Source of the DNA: Spirodela intermedia
Taxonomy: Eukaryota; Streptophyta; Magnoliopsida; Alismatales; Araceae
Assembly (NCBI GenBank): GCA_902729315.2
Contig: LR746270.1
Coordinates: forward strand, 6,627,221-6,691,220
DNA length: 64,000 bases
Reading direction: 5' to 3'
Of the stretch, positions 12,709 to 22,980 are shown piece after piece. Below the pieces are notes generated by a model. The model saw only the letters and a program-made list of their open reading frames with translations, ran no database searches and was not told the DNA's origin. The position numbers were made by a program, and so were the translations under genes. Numbering within the stretch: the first letter of the stretch is position 1; each line of letters begins with the position of its first letter.

Positions 12709-12760
<52 letters not shown>

Positions 12761-12845
12761 ACTCGCACTCTGGCCCACAAGATGCTCTCTCTCCCTCTCT
12801 CCCCTTCACACTTAACTAGCACCAGCTACATTTTGCCCACAAGAT

Positions 12846-12890
<45 letters not shown>

Positions 12891-13986
12891 CTCTCACGCA
12901 CTCGACCACAAGATGCTCTCTCTCCCTCTCTCTCCTTCACACTTAGCTAGCACCAGCTACATCTTGCCCGGAAGACGCTCTCTCTCTCTCTCTCTCATTC
13001 ACACTTAACTAGCACCGGCTACATCTTGCCCACAAGACGCTCTCTCTCTCTCTCTCTCTCTCTCATTCACACTTAACTAGCACCAGCTACATCTTCTTGT
13101 CTTAATCCCCACTTCTGTTCAATTTCACATGACAAAACCGTCCAAAATATGGCAATAAATTAATGCTAAACTGGTTTATTTCTTTTACTATTATTCCTTC
13201 CCAAGGAGATAAGAGTTGGTAATTGGAACTATTAAAGTAAGAGAAAACTATTTCTATCTAGAGCCATACATCTAAACTGGCGAGTTAGCAATTTACCATA
13301 AAGAGAAATAGTTGACTTACTCGAAAAAAATGTTGACTCATCAACTTTGTGGTGGCCCAAATCAACTCTAAAATGGTTTAAAGTTTGTGCGAAAAGGTCA
13401 ACTCACTCCTCTCTAGATTCCTATTGGGCTCAACTGAGAGGTACTACTAATAACCTTCTACTAGTTGGGATCACCTTCCTCCCCCCGTTTTGTTTAATGA
13501 CCGCCTCGCCTTTCCTTAACATATAAAATGACGTCATAATAAAATAAAATTATTTTCATGAAAATCTTGAATTACCTACATGGTGAATATGGGTTAAATA
13601 ACGTGAATTATTTCATGAGATCAAAATTACCACCATAATTTTACAAACGAAGCCCATTATATGAGTTTCTGTCGAAGCCCATAATGGAGTGATGGGAGAG
13701 AGAGAGAGAGAGAGATGGTCACGGGCCCATCTAACAGCTCACGGGGAAGGCCCCTGCCTTTCTGGTGCTTGGCTTAAATATTTAAATAATGATTCTCAAT
13801 GGGTATAACTCTAAGTGTCTCACATAATAGGGTTTCCTTTTAAAGAAAAGCTGGTAGACATCACACGAGAAAGCTCCGCCGTGAGCCCCGTGCCGAGGTA
13901 CGTGCCCTTCGGTCGCCAGCTGCTTTGACGTTCCACGTGGCCGCCAAACGAAGCCCAATTCTTCTGAGGAGAAGCAGCCAACGTCA
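10704..13986. other. Intergenic region between the divergent tubby-like and antiporter genes
   Basis: About 3.3 kb of AT-rich DNA between two head-to-head genes. It holds a (GA)n run at 11,588-11,611, the CT-rich minisatellite at 12,690-13,095, and another (GA)n at about 13,696-13,715. Short open frames have no recognisable product. I see no transposon coding remnants here. Confidence 0.6.
12690..13095. repeat. Minisatellite whose units each carry a CT microsatellite
   Basis: A unit made of ctagcaccagctacatcttg, then cccacaagatg (or aagacg), then a (CT)n run, then a ttcacactta block is repeated. The ctagcacc anchor occurs at about 12,816, 12,947, 13,009 and 13,077. The CT runs differ in length from copy to copy (about 9 to 24 units). 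Some CT-bearing units lack the anchor, which explains the uneven spacing of 131, 62 and 68 bases. Confidence 0.9.
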
Positions 13987-14447
13987 TATAAAATAATATT
14001 TTTATAAGGGATAATCATCGCGTCGTGGCCAAAAAAAATAAAATATCTCGTCTTCTTCCCCGCCTCCGTCACAAATCATCCCCTCTCTCTCTCTCTATCT
14101 CTCTCTTGGTGGTGTCTTTCTCTCTCTAGCTTCGATTAGTTGGTGGTGCGCGCGAAATCTCTCCTTCACGACTGGCTGGCTGCATCTTCTTCCTGAGGTC
14201 GGAGCTTCCCCACCTCCGCAGTTGCATGGTGCGCGGTCGTTCGAAGGTTGCTGGTACAGCGAGGATCTGGACGGGCGGTTTCGAGCTTCTTCGGGAGCTG
14301 CAGCTTTCGCTGTCGCGCGTGTTCTTCTGAGGCCTGGAATTTGAACTGAAATCAGCTCAGGCCGGCGAGGAGGAGGCAGGTTGTCCCCTCTGTTTCTGCA
14401 CGGGCTTCTCTCTGGTCTGTCGGAACACAGAAATCGAGGAAGATAAT
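13987..14447 (+). promoter_or_regulatory. Promoter edge and 5' leader of the NHX antiporter gene
   Basis: A TATA-like element (tataaaat, 13,987-13,994) is followed by a CT tract at 14,082-14,106 and then a GC-rich leader to the ATG at 14,448. The leader contains one upstream ATG with a short open frame (14,226-14,330). Possible donor and acceptor signals are present within it (for example gag/gtcgga near 14,197 and acacag/aaat near 14,430), so part of the leader may be spliced out. Confidence 0.45.
14226..14330 (+). CDS. Candidate upstream ORF in the NHX leader, 34 aa
   Basis: An ATG at 14,226 opens a 34-codon frame ending in TGA at 14,328-14,330, 117 bases before the antiporter ATG. The predicted peptide begins MVRGRSKVAG and is basic at its N-terminus. 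If the leader is transcribed unspliced it would be met first by scanning ribosomes. It does not resemble a conserved-peptide uORF that I know, so any role is speculative. Confidence 0.3.
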   Translation: MVRGRSKVAGTARIWTGGFELLRELQLSLSRVFF

Positions 14448-17400
14448 ATGGCTCCTAGTGTGGGCATCACCCCGGCGCTGATGGCGTTGGGAACCACGTC
14501 CGACCACGCCTCGGTCGTCGCCATCACCGTCTTCGTGACTCTCCTCAGCGCGTGTATCGTTATTGGCCATCTGCTTGAGGAGACACGCTGGATGAACGAG
14601 TCCATTACTGCCCTCCTTATCGTGAGATTCTGTTCCTTCCACCTCCGCGCTCTTGTTCATCTTATTATTATCGTTTTTATCTAAAGAGATGTGATTTTCT
14701 CACCGCGATGAGACGTCCGGTTTTTTTTCCTTTCTTCGTTCACGATGTAGGGACTTGCAACGGGAGGATTGATCCTGCTGTCTACAAAAGGGAAAAGTTC
14801 GCGTATTCTCGTCTTTAGCGAGGATATCTTCTTCATTTACCTTCTCCCTCCTATTATATTTAATGCTGGGTAAGCCTCATATTGATGGTTCTGGTAATCT
14901 TCTTCCAAACTTTCTTCGTCGTTGGGTGATTGTGCCAATCATGGCATTTGGCGCCTTTACCACTGCTACCTATTTCTTAGCGCGGTTGATGCTCTTAGAT
15001 TCATTTCCGGCCCAGTGGTGCCTCTCGGGGAACTACAAACTTGCATTTTCGACTTTCTTCTGGTCTTCATTGCAGCGTTGCCGTCTATTACACCACTGAG
15101 ATTCTATTTCTCAGCATTAACATGATGTTAGAGAAAAGATTTATATCCATTTTCTAATATATCTGGATTTGGATGACTAATCCGCATTTCTCCTGACCTG
15201 AATATGGTAAGCGTGAGAGACTTATGCTTCCTGGGCGATACACTAAATTAGCTTGAACTTGGATGCCAGGTATTATTAGTATCTCGTTATACCTTTCACA
15301 AATCGGCCTAGGAGTGGTAGACTTTAGGGTACCGTATGCAAGTAGTAGAAAAAGATTACTAATACTCATGGTTGGGAATTTGGAATGCCCTCTATTGTCC
15401 ATCACTGGATGATTATCTTGATTCATTAGCCCAATAGAGTTGGCATCCTTAGAAACGCATATGTCAGATGAAGTGAGTTCTCATCATTTGATTTAAATGC
15501 CAGGTGGAACTAAACATCATCGTCAATAATCAACGAGAATTCGCTGCATTCTTGAAAAAGATTCTTCCATTTTTTTTTAGAGGTATGGACTCTGCATTCG
15601 GGTTGCAGAATCTGCTGAAAAATTGAAAATGAGACATAATTTCAATGCTCTAGGGCTTATCTATCTCGAGTGCAGGAACACCTAAAGTAGAGCAACTCAA
15701 TGAGTGAGTTTTTTTATTTAGCCAATAAGGTTGACTGGAAGCATGCCCATTGTGCCCAAAGCGGCGGGGTCTATCTGTGATATATTCGTAGCCATACATA
15801 TCTTTGATTCTACTGTAGCATCTTCACTGAAGTTTTGAAGTCATCCAAGAAATATTGAATAATTCTTTAAAGAGAACATCCAATGGTTTTGTATTTTCCA
15901 GCCACATTTCTATTAGTTCTCTCTTCATAACTTCTCATATTCATTGGTAAAATCTCAACTATTTGAAGTTGAGTACATAGATCCAATTACTGTATTCAGA
16001 AATATAGTCTCTATAATACGGGGAAATCAAATATGAACAGCGTTTTATGGCCGGATGCTACTTTGATCCGACTTGTATTTGGCAGTACTAAAATGACATC
16101 AAATGAACCTTATGCGAGCTCATGTATTAAATTTATTTGTCCTACTCTGAAAATTGCATAACTGTCTTATTAAAAGACATTCCATTTAGTTTTTCAATGA
16201 ATGTTAGATGAATTCATATTTGTTACAGACGTGAGATTTGTTTTGCTTGGGTTTTTTTACAGCAATACTAGTACGGCTAGTGCTATATTCTAAAAACTAG
16301 GTTACCCATCTCTGCTTTTAGTTGTATACCAATTATGGTCCTTCGTCAGTAAGAACTTTGTTAACAGCTGTGAGCTATTTTCTTTCCTTCAAAAATTAGC
16401 GGCCTTATTATATATACACCAGAAGGTGTACTATGTTTTTCCAATCTTATTGATCTTTTTTAACAGGTTCCAGGTTAAGAAGAAACAATTTTTCCGCAAT
16501 TTCATGACAATCATGTTATTTGGTGCAATTGGGACATTAATATCCTTTACTATAATTTCAATAGGTAATGTTTCATTATGTTCTTTTTAAAATTCTGTGT
16601 TAAAGTCTGAATAATCCTTAATTTATGTCCTGAATTTGAATCCCCCAGTCATTTCAGAACTTCTGCCCTTTGGTTATCTAGTGCTGGTTGGCGTCTATGA
16701 ATACAAAACAAGCCATGAATGAACTAAGGATAGTCAGGATTGATTCTTTGTTCTGATTCAGGAAACAATAATCCAGAGAAGGACAACTTTTTCATGAATA
16801 ATCTGACCACTCTAGTTGGGAATTTATTTTTTAACTCTTCTATTATTATCTAGTAGTTATCCCATTTTTTAAATAGAATAAACTTTGTTGGTAATATTAA
16901 AGCTTAAGTACAATGACCAAAATAGCGGGAAGTTAAGGCTTTGAGAGTACTTATATGAGGCATATTTGGCGATTGGGTAGCATTATATCTTCAATTTTTC
17001 AAGAGTTAAAGCCGCATTGAATTATTAGTGAGTAATATCTAATGACTTTCATTTTTTCCAACAAATAAAATTGAGACTCTTATGTAGCATACAACTATTT
17101 TCCGATTGAACAGAATTACATCTTCAATTTTTCCGGAGTTAAAGCAGCATTAACTTATCAGTGATTGATATCTCGTGACTTTCACTGTTTCCAAGAAAAG
17201 AATAGAGACTCATGTGGCATACAACTATTTTGCAAATGAGTAGGATCATATCTTCAATGTTTCCAGAGTTGAAACCACATTGAAGCATGAGCGGTTAATA
17301 TCTCTTTACTTAAGCTTTACTTGAGTTGGAATGCCATATAATTATTAAAGATTTCCTTCTTTTGTTTTTAACTCGTTTCAAAATATTCGAAGTGCACATC

Positions 17401-20125
17401 AAACTCTCATTCTTCAATACAGGTGCCATCGTATTCTTCAACAAAATGAACATAGACAATCTCGATGTTACCGATTTTCTTGGTATATTTCAATCCTTAA
17501 AGAAATTTTTCTTTCAATCTCGATACTGCCAAACAAGGCTGATTTGAGTTTATATTTAATATTTGCAGCTATTGGGGCAATTTTCGCCGCAACAGATTCT
17601 GTGTGCACGTTGCAGGTAATGTGACATCATTGGCGGGCAAAACTACAGAATTTGATACCATTGACGAACTACATTATGACATATTTTGATTTATGAAAAA
17701 CAGGTCCTTAATCAGGACGAAACACCTTTGCTCTATAGCCTTGTCTTTGGGGAGGGTGTGGTCAATGATGCTACATCAGTAGTGCTGTTCAATGCTATCC
17801 AAAAATTCGATCTAGTCCACATGGACGTGCAACATGGCTTGCAATTTTTGGGGAGCTTCTTGTACTTGTTTATCACAAGCACCTTTCTTGGAGCGGCTGT
17901 AAATAAATTTCATATTTCTTTTTTCATTATCATGGATTGAACTTCTGTTGGTGGGGTCTCAGTTTCTTTCTTTCTTTCTTTCTGTTGCAGGCCGGCTTAC
18001 TTAGTGCTTACATCATCAAAACACTGTACTTTGGCAGGTCTGCTTTATAGAACTTATCCATATTTTATGTTATGTTGAAAGTCTCTAAATCAAAAAAACA
18101 TAAAATAGAAATATTTCATGTTTGAATGATTGCATGCTAAATGGGAGACTTGAACCATGAGATCTTTGCACTCAACTAAAATTATTTTTTTGGTGAACGA
18201 TCCAATTCTTTTAAATTGTTTCAGAGGAATACTCACATTCAATTTTTTCGTGTGTTATATCTGTCTTGTCCTTGCAGAAGAATCATCAAAAACTCGAACT
18301 GTAATATGTGAGAATAATTTATCATTAAATGAGATAATGAACACTTGTGGTTAGAATATATGGACCTAATTCCACCGGTCTCATTCTTTTGAAATTCACA
18401 TGGTGGTAAAGTGGATCCTTCAACAGTGCTCTATAATTTTCTTTGATTCAAGTTTTAAATCGGATTGGGGTACATTCTCGAGCCAAATGGATCGGTTTTG
18501 GACTTTATTACCATTATAACATATTAGAAACATTGTGGTTCTTCAGTGTGCTCAGATGAAAACATGAAGCAATTGTATATTTCCGTCTCAAGATCCTATC
18601 TTCTGACATTGGTTCTCTACTCAGGCATTCCACCGATCGTGAAGTATCACTCATGATATTGATGGCGTATCTTTCATATATGTTGGCTGAAGTGAGATTC
18701 TTTCCGTCATCCATGAAAATATTCGATTTGACTTCTTTTTTTTCTCAGTCACATGCATTGATTTCACGTGAGCCTTGTTTCAGTTGTTGGATTTGAGTGG
18801 TATCCTCACGGTATTCTTCTGTGGGATAGTGATGTCCCATTACACATGGCACAATGTGACAGAGAGCTCAAGAGTTACCACCAAGTACCACCTCCCTGCC
18901 CCCTCCCTGCGTCATATGAAAGCCTCGAGGGATATTACATTGGGGCAAAGTGTATGACTGATTATTTTTTCGATGTTATTGCAGGCATACCTTTGCAACA
19001 TTATCATTTATTGCTGAGATTGCTATCTTTCTATACGTGGGCATGGATGCTTTGGATATCGAAAAGTGGAGATCTGTTAGTGACAGGTACAATGACTCCC
19101 ATACTTGGGCTCATTTTCTTCAAGTAACAGAGCATCAATCCCATGGGCCCTTCAATTCAAGGGTTACACTGGTTCATGTAGCTGCCAGTTCATTTCCTCA
19201 TAGGGTTCTTCACCTCTTTCTTACAGCCTTGGAAAATCTATTGGCCTGAGTGCGGTGCTCCTGGGGTTGATATTGGTTGGGAGGGCAGCTTTTGTGTTCC
19301 CGCTTTCCTTCTTGTCCAACTTGATGAAGAAATCTCGGAACGAAAGGATCTCCTTCAAGCAGCAGGTGGGTTCTCTTCTTATGATCTTCTCTTGATGGTT
19401 CCAGATATTAAAAATATTATTTAAATAATAATAATAATAATAATAATCAGGTTATCATATGGTGGGCTGGCCTGATGAGGGGTGCTGTATCAATGGCTCT
19501 CGCATACAGCAAGGTAATTGTGTATGATATTCTTTTCAAAAAAATCGTATTTTCTGTGAAAATATTATAAATATACATGAAACTCTTTTTTTTTTTGGAT
19601 GAAGTGGAGAATAATTATTTTCTGTTTAAATCATATAATAGTTTGCAGTCTCCGGGCATACCCAACTCCGAGGCAACGCATTCATGATCACCAGCACCAT
19701 AACAGTGGTCCTCTTCAGCACGATGGTTAGTGTTCGTTCCATGCCACATTTTTGCTGAACCAGGGCCCCCTCGATCTGACGATCTTCCACGCCAGGTGTT
19801 CGGCCTCTTGACCAAACCTCTGACGACGCTGCTTCTCCCCCCCGGGATGAAGCGCCAGGACAGCATCTCCTCGGACCCTGGCAGCCCCAAGTCCTTCTTC
19901 TTGCCGCTACTGAGAGAGAAGGAGGGCTCTGAGATAGAACCGGGGGCGCAGAGCGTCCCTCGCCCCCCCAGCGGCTTCCGCATGCTGCTGACCACGCCGG
20001 CGCACACCGTGCACCATTACTGGCGCAGGTTCGACGACGCCTTCATGCGCCCCATCTTCGGCGGCCGGGGCTTCGTCCCCTTCGTGCCGGGCTCGCCGAC
20101 TGAGCGGAGTGTGCACCCATGGTAG
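14448..20125 (+). CDS. NHX1: Vacuolar Na+(K+)/H+ antiporter, NHX class I, 14 exons, 541 aa
   Basis: Exons: 14,448-14,621; 14,751-14,869; 16,467-16,564; 17,423-17,482; 17,569-17,615; 17,704-17,898; 17,991-18,037; 18,625-18,691; 18,784-18,884; 18,985-19,086; 19,227-19,365; 19,451-19,513; 19,642-19,725; 19,796-20,125. All are GT-AG and in frame. The protein belongs to the CPA1 family and exchanges cytosolic Na+ or K+ for vacuolar H+, serving salt tolerance, K+ storage and vacuolar pH. Visible landmarks are the amiloride motif IFFIYLLPPI (84-93, Ile where Leu is usual at the first position), ATDS with Asp160, FGEGVVNDAT with the ion-binding Asn187-Asp188, and WWAGLMRGAVSMALAY with Arg393. The C-terminal tail ends in the conserved block FGGRGFVPFVPGSPTE plus a short RSVHPW. 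Length equals Arabidopsis NHX1 (538 aa). Class I is well supported by the tail; orthology to NHX1, NHX2, NHX3 or NHX4 is not resolved. Confidence 0.95.
16960..17345. repeat. Three decayed tandem copies of about 130 bp in an NHX intron
   Basis: The anchor atcttcaat(t/g)ttt followed by gagtt(a/g)aa and a cattga-like end occurs at 16,987, 17,120 and 17,250, so the period is 133 then 130 bases. Each copy also holds taatatct or tgatatct, actttca, and gagactc with a catacaactatttt block. Copies differ by roughly a quarter of positions. They lie in the third intron, directly upstream of exon 4. Confidence 0.8.
17963..17982 (+). repeat. (TTTC)5 in the polypyrimidine tract before NHX exon 7
   Basis: Five TTTC units lie immediately before tgttgcag, the acceptor of exon 7 at 17,991. 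The repeat therefore forms the polypyrimidine tract of this splice site. Confidence 0.9.
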
Positions 20126-20200
20126 TGAGCCTCCGGCAGACTGCTGCTCGTCTTCTCTCCCCCTGCGGGGTTCTCCCCCAGCCTTGAAGCAATAACCACG

Positions 20201-20645
20201 GGATCTCCAGGTGATGAAGCTTGTAGATATGCAGTCTACGTTGCCGATTTTTCTGTTACTTCCAGCGCATTAATGTACAGGTATTCGTAATACTCGTAAT
20301 CCATGGTTTTGTTTCGGAGGTTTTGTAGATTTGACCTATCTATGTGCTTCCCCACCCTTGGGCATCTTCAGGTGATGAAGCCATTATATATAGTCCACAT
20401 TATGTATTTATTTTTATGTTATTTTCAGGGCATCATATGATTCAAAGTTTCCATTTATGGGTTTGTCTAGTTTTGGTTCGTACAGATACTTCTGACAATA
20501 ACCCACTCTTTAGGATCTTCCGATGATGAGATTCATCTGGTCTTTGTTGCCTATTTTTCGGTGTGATTTTGAGTGCATTAGTCTATGTATGTTCGCTTAT
20601 TCAGAGGTTTTATTGCTGAGATATCTTAGTTTTCATCCCTGAACT
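20201..20645. repeat. Three decayed tandem units downstream of NHX
   Basis: Blocks starting ggatctccaggtgatgaagc (20,201), ggcatcttcaggtgatgaag (20,361) and ggatcttccgatgatgag (20,513) recur with spacings of 160 and 152 bases. Further along each unit there are partial matches (gttgccgatttttc against gttgcctatttttc; gcattaatgta against gcattagtctatgta; ggaggttttgta against agaggttttatt). The units begin 75 bases after the NHX stop codon, so the first is probably in the 3' UTR. Confidence 0.75.
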
Positions 20646-22170
20646 ATTTTTCTGCCCTTTTCTGCACATTAGCATGTTTATCATGAGTATTTAGTTGCAA
20701 ATCATATTAATATTTTCTAAATGGCATGCTTAATATATTTTATAAGTCTCACTTAATTGACAAAATTAAAAGAATAGTGACCAGCACTGCGGTAATGATT
20801 TAAATTAATTAGGGTCCAATATAAATAAATTGTGAAAGAAATTAATTATTATTAACCATTAAAATATGAGGAGGTAATATTCTTCATTAGGGTCACCTAT
20901 CAAACCTTTTTGTGGTTTTGGTATTTAGCTTAATCAATACCAAAATTATGGTATAAAATAAAAAGTATAAGATGGATGAATATTATGAAAATTCAGATAA
21001 TTAATTCTTATGCATAAGTTCATTGTTTTTTTGTGAAAAAATCCTATGATTATTTACACAAATGAACTGAGATATAAAATTAAATCTTAACTAAGATATT
21101 TTTTAAGATCATTATGCTTATATAGAAGGTAATTATCATTCATGTCAAACATTTCAGAAGCACTTTTGAAGACCAAATTCCTTTTACTAACCATTTATTT
21201 ACGCATTAAATTATGGTATAAGATCACATCTAGAGAGTACTAGTTACATAACATCATATCAAGGCGTGTTTCAATCACTAGAAGTATTACGTTGATCCTT
21301 GGTGACTCTTTTTCAATTAAACCCATAAGTTGTTAGGTATTATTAGCCACATTTTTTCTGTGAAGTAACAATTTTTATTTAAAAAGGTCATTTGCATCTC
21401 ATCGTTATTAGATTAATATATTTGCAAAATTATCCTCCTAGGCTTTAAGCGATCACTTTCTTCTCTTTCTCTATCCCTATCTCTACCTCTCTCTGCGTAT
21501 GTGTACAAATATATGTTTTCTTCGAGTAAATTGGTAAATCCCACATTACGCGATTAGTCTTCTCCACTGTGATCAGCAGCCATCCGTCGTCTATTTCGTT
21601 TGACGAGGGGGAAAGGGCTTCGACGCTAGGCCGATTTATGAACCTGAATCCCGGGCCACATAGATGATGGGCTAAATTGGGCCTAAAATTACTTTTGGGC
21701 TTTGTTTTGGGCCCAAATTGGATTACGATCCAACTTAATTCGACCGTTACCAGTGGGGCCCCAATTGTGTCTTCTCACTGACAGCTGGCAGAACGGAAAT
21801 AGTTGGTACGTCTTGGCACGCATCAACGAAATGCGAATCAAACATACGGAACGGAGATGGCGTTAGTCCATTGGCTGGTCTCTCTGATCTATGCTCATCT
21901 TACGCGATACGCACCCGAACAGTTCCAGCGCTGACTACAGTTAGCTGAAGTGGAAACCCTTTGAATACCCTAAAGTACCCCTCTCAAAGAGGAAATTTTC
22001 ACGATACTTTCTGGGAGTGAGGTGGTTGTAAATAAGTTTCTTCAAAAGGGTATTTGTATATCCTGTTTGAAAAGGAACGACTAGGCGGGAGGGGGAGCTG
22101 TCCCATCAACGTGTCGACGTCTTATAGGCTATCGTTTTTCAAACATTTCTTTTTTATTTTTCTCCGGAAA
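20646..22170. other. Intergenic region between NHX and the NET3-type gene
   Basis: AT-rich DNA without recognisable coding sequence up to about 21,530, then less AT-rich promoter-like sequence. The latter includes a cluster of TGGGCY elements at 21,668-21,713. No transposon or RNA gene was recognised. Confidence 0.6.
21668..21713 (+). promoter_or_regulatory. Cluster of four TGGGCY (site II) elements
   Basis: TGGGCT at 21,668, TGGGCC at 21,678, TGGGCT at 21,696 and TGGGCC at 21,708, all on the plus strand. Site II elements are known binding sites for TCP factors in promoters of growth and housekeeping genes. They lie about 500 bases before the CT-rich leader of the NET3-type gene, a plausible distance for a promoter element, but the target gene is inferred. 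Confidence 0.5.
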
Positions 22171-22272
22171 CAATCCTCTCTCTCTCTCTCTCTCTCTCCC
22201 CTTCCTGCTCCTCCTGGGGGTCACTCCCGTCTCAGGCAGAAGAAACAGAAAAACCGCCGTCTAGAAAGGTAT

Positions 22273-22325
<53 letters not shown>

Positions 22326-22980
22326 CTCTGTGTTGAGGTTGTAGTACGGCCCAAATGGGGGCCGGCGACTCTGTTTTATCATGACGATCTGTGTTCTCGA
22401 TCGGAGGTTGTTGCTATCCTCCGCTTTTTTCTTCGCCTTCTTTTATTAAACTTTTCTAAGATCTTCCAGCCCGGGAACCTTGACCTGAAATATTTTTGCC
22501 GAGGTCACTAGATCGCCCATGGAAGTTGCAGACGTGTTTTTCTTTCTTTGCCTTCACTCCCCCTTCTGTTCTGTTTCCTTCTCTGGCTTGTAGTCGTCCG
22601 CTTGGGAATGTGTGTGTGTGTGGCATCCGACGGGTGAGATCCTCGGCCAGGTGGGCACTAGCAGTGGCCAGCCTTGGGATTCCACCCGCCGCTCTATCCC
22701 TCCATATCTGTTGTAGTGATACTTTTTTTTTTTTGTCTAAATAATGGAGTTATTTCCGTCTTTAATCGTTTTGTCTCTGCGACACAGTGATTCTTATGGG
22801 CAATTCCGCCTGTGTTAGAAATCTCAGATTGTTTGACAAAAGATAAAGATGCGATTGAATATCTGATTTCGACTTTGATAGCCCGGTTTTCTTGCTTAGC
22901 AGTCTAATTATTTCACGGCTTAGCAGGCAACAAAGGAGCTAGAGAGAATTCCCCTGAGTGAGGAGGATTTTCGTGTCAGG
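22171..22980 (+). other. 5' leader region of the NET3-type gene with two CT tracts
   Basis: Pure CT runs at 22,176-22,198 and 22,282-22,323, then a less repetitive stretch up to the ATG. A possible leader donor (tagaaag/gtatct) lies at 22,269 and a possible acceptor (cttagcag) near 22,927, so a leader intron is likely but unproven. The frame upstream of the ATG at 22,981 stays open back to a TAG at about 22,922. Confidence 0.45.

Noticed and set aside
14863-15125. Two overlapping 67-78 codon frames after NHX exon 2
   Set aside because: In intron 2. Exon 2 joins exon 3 exactly at the conserved NAGFQVKKK sequence.
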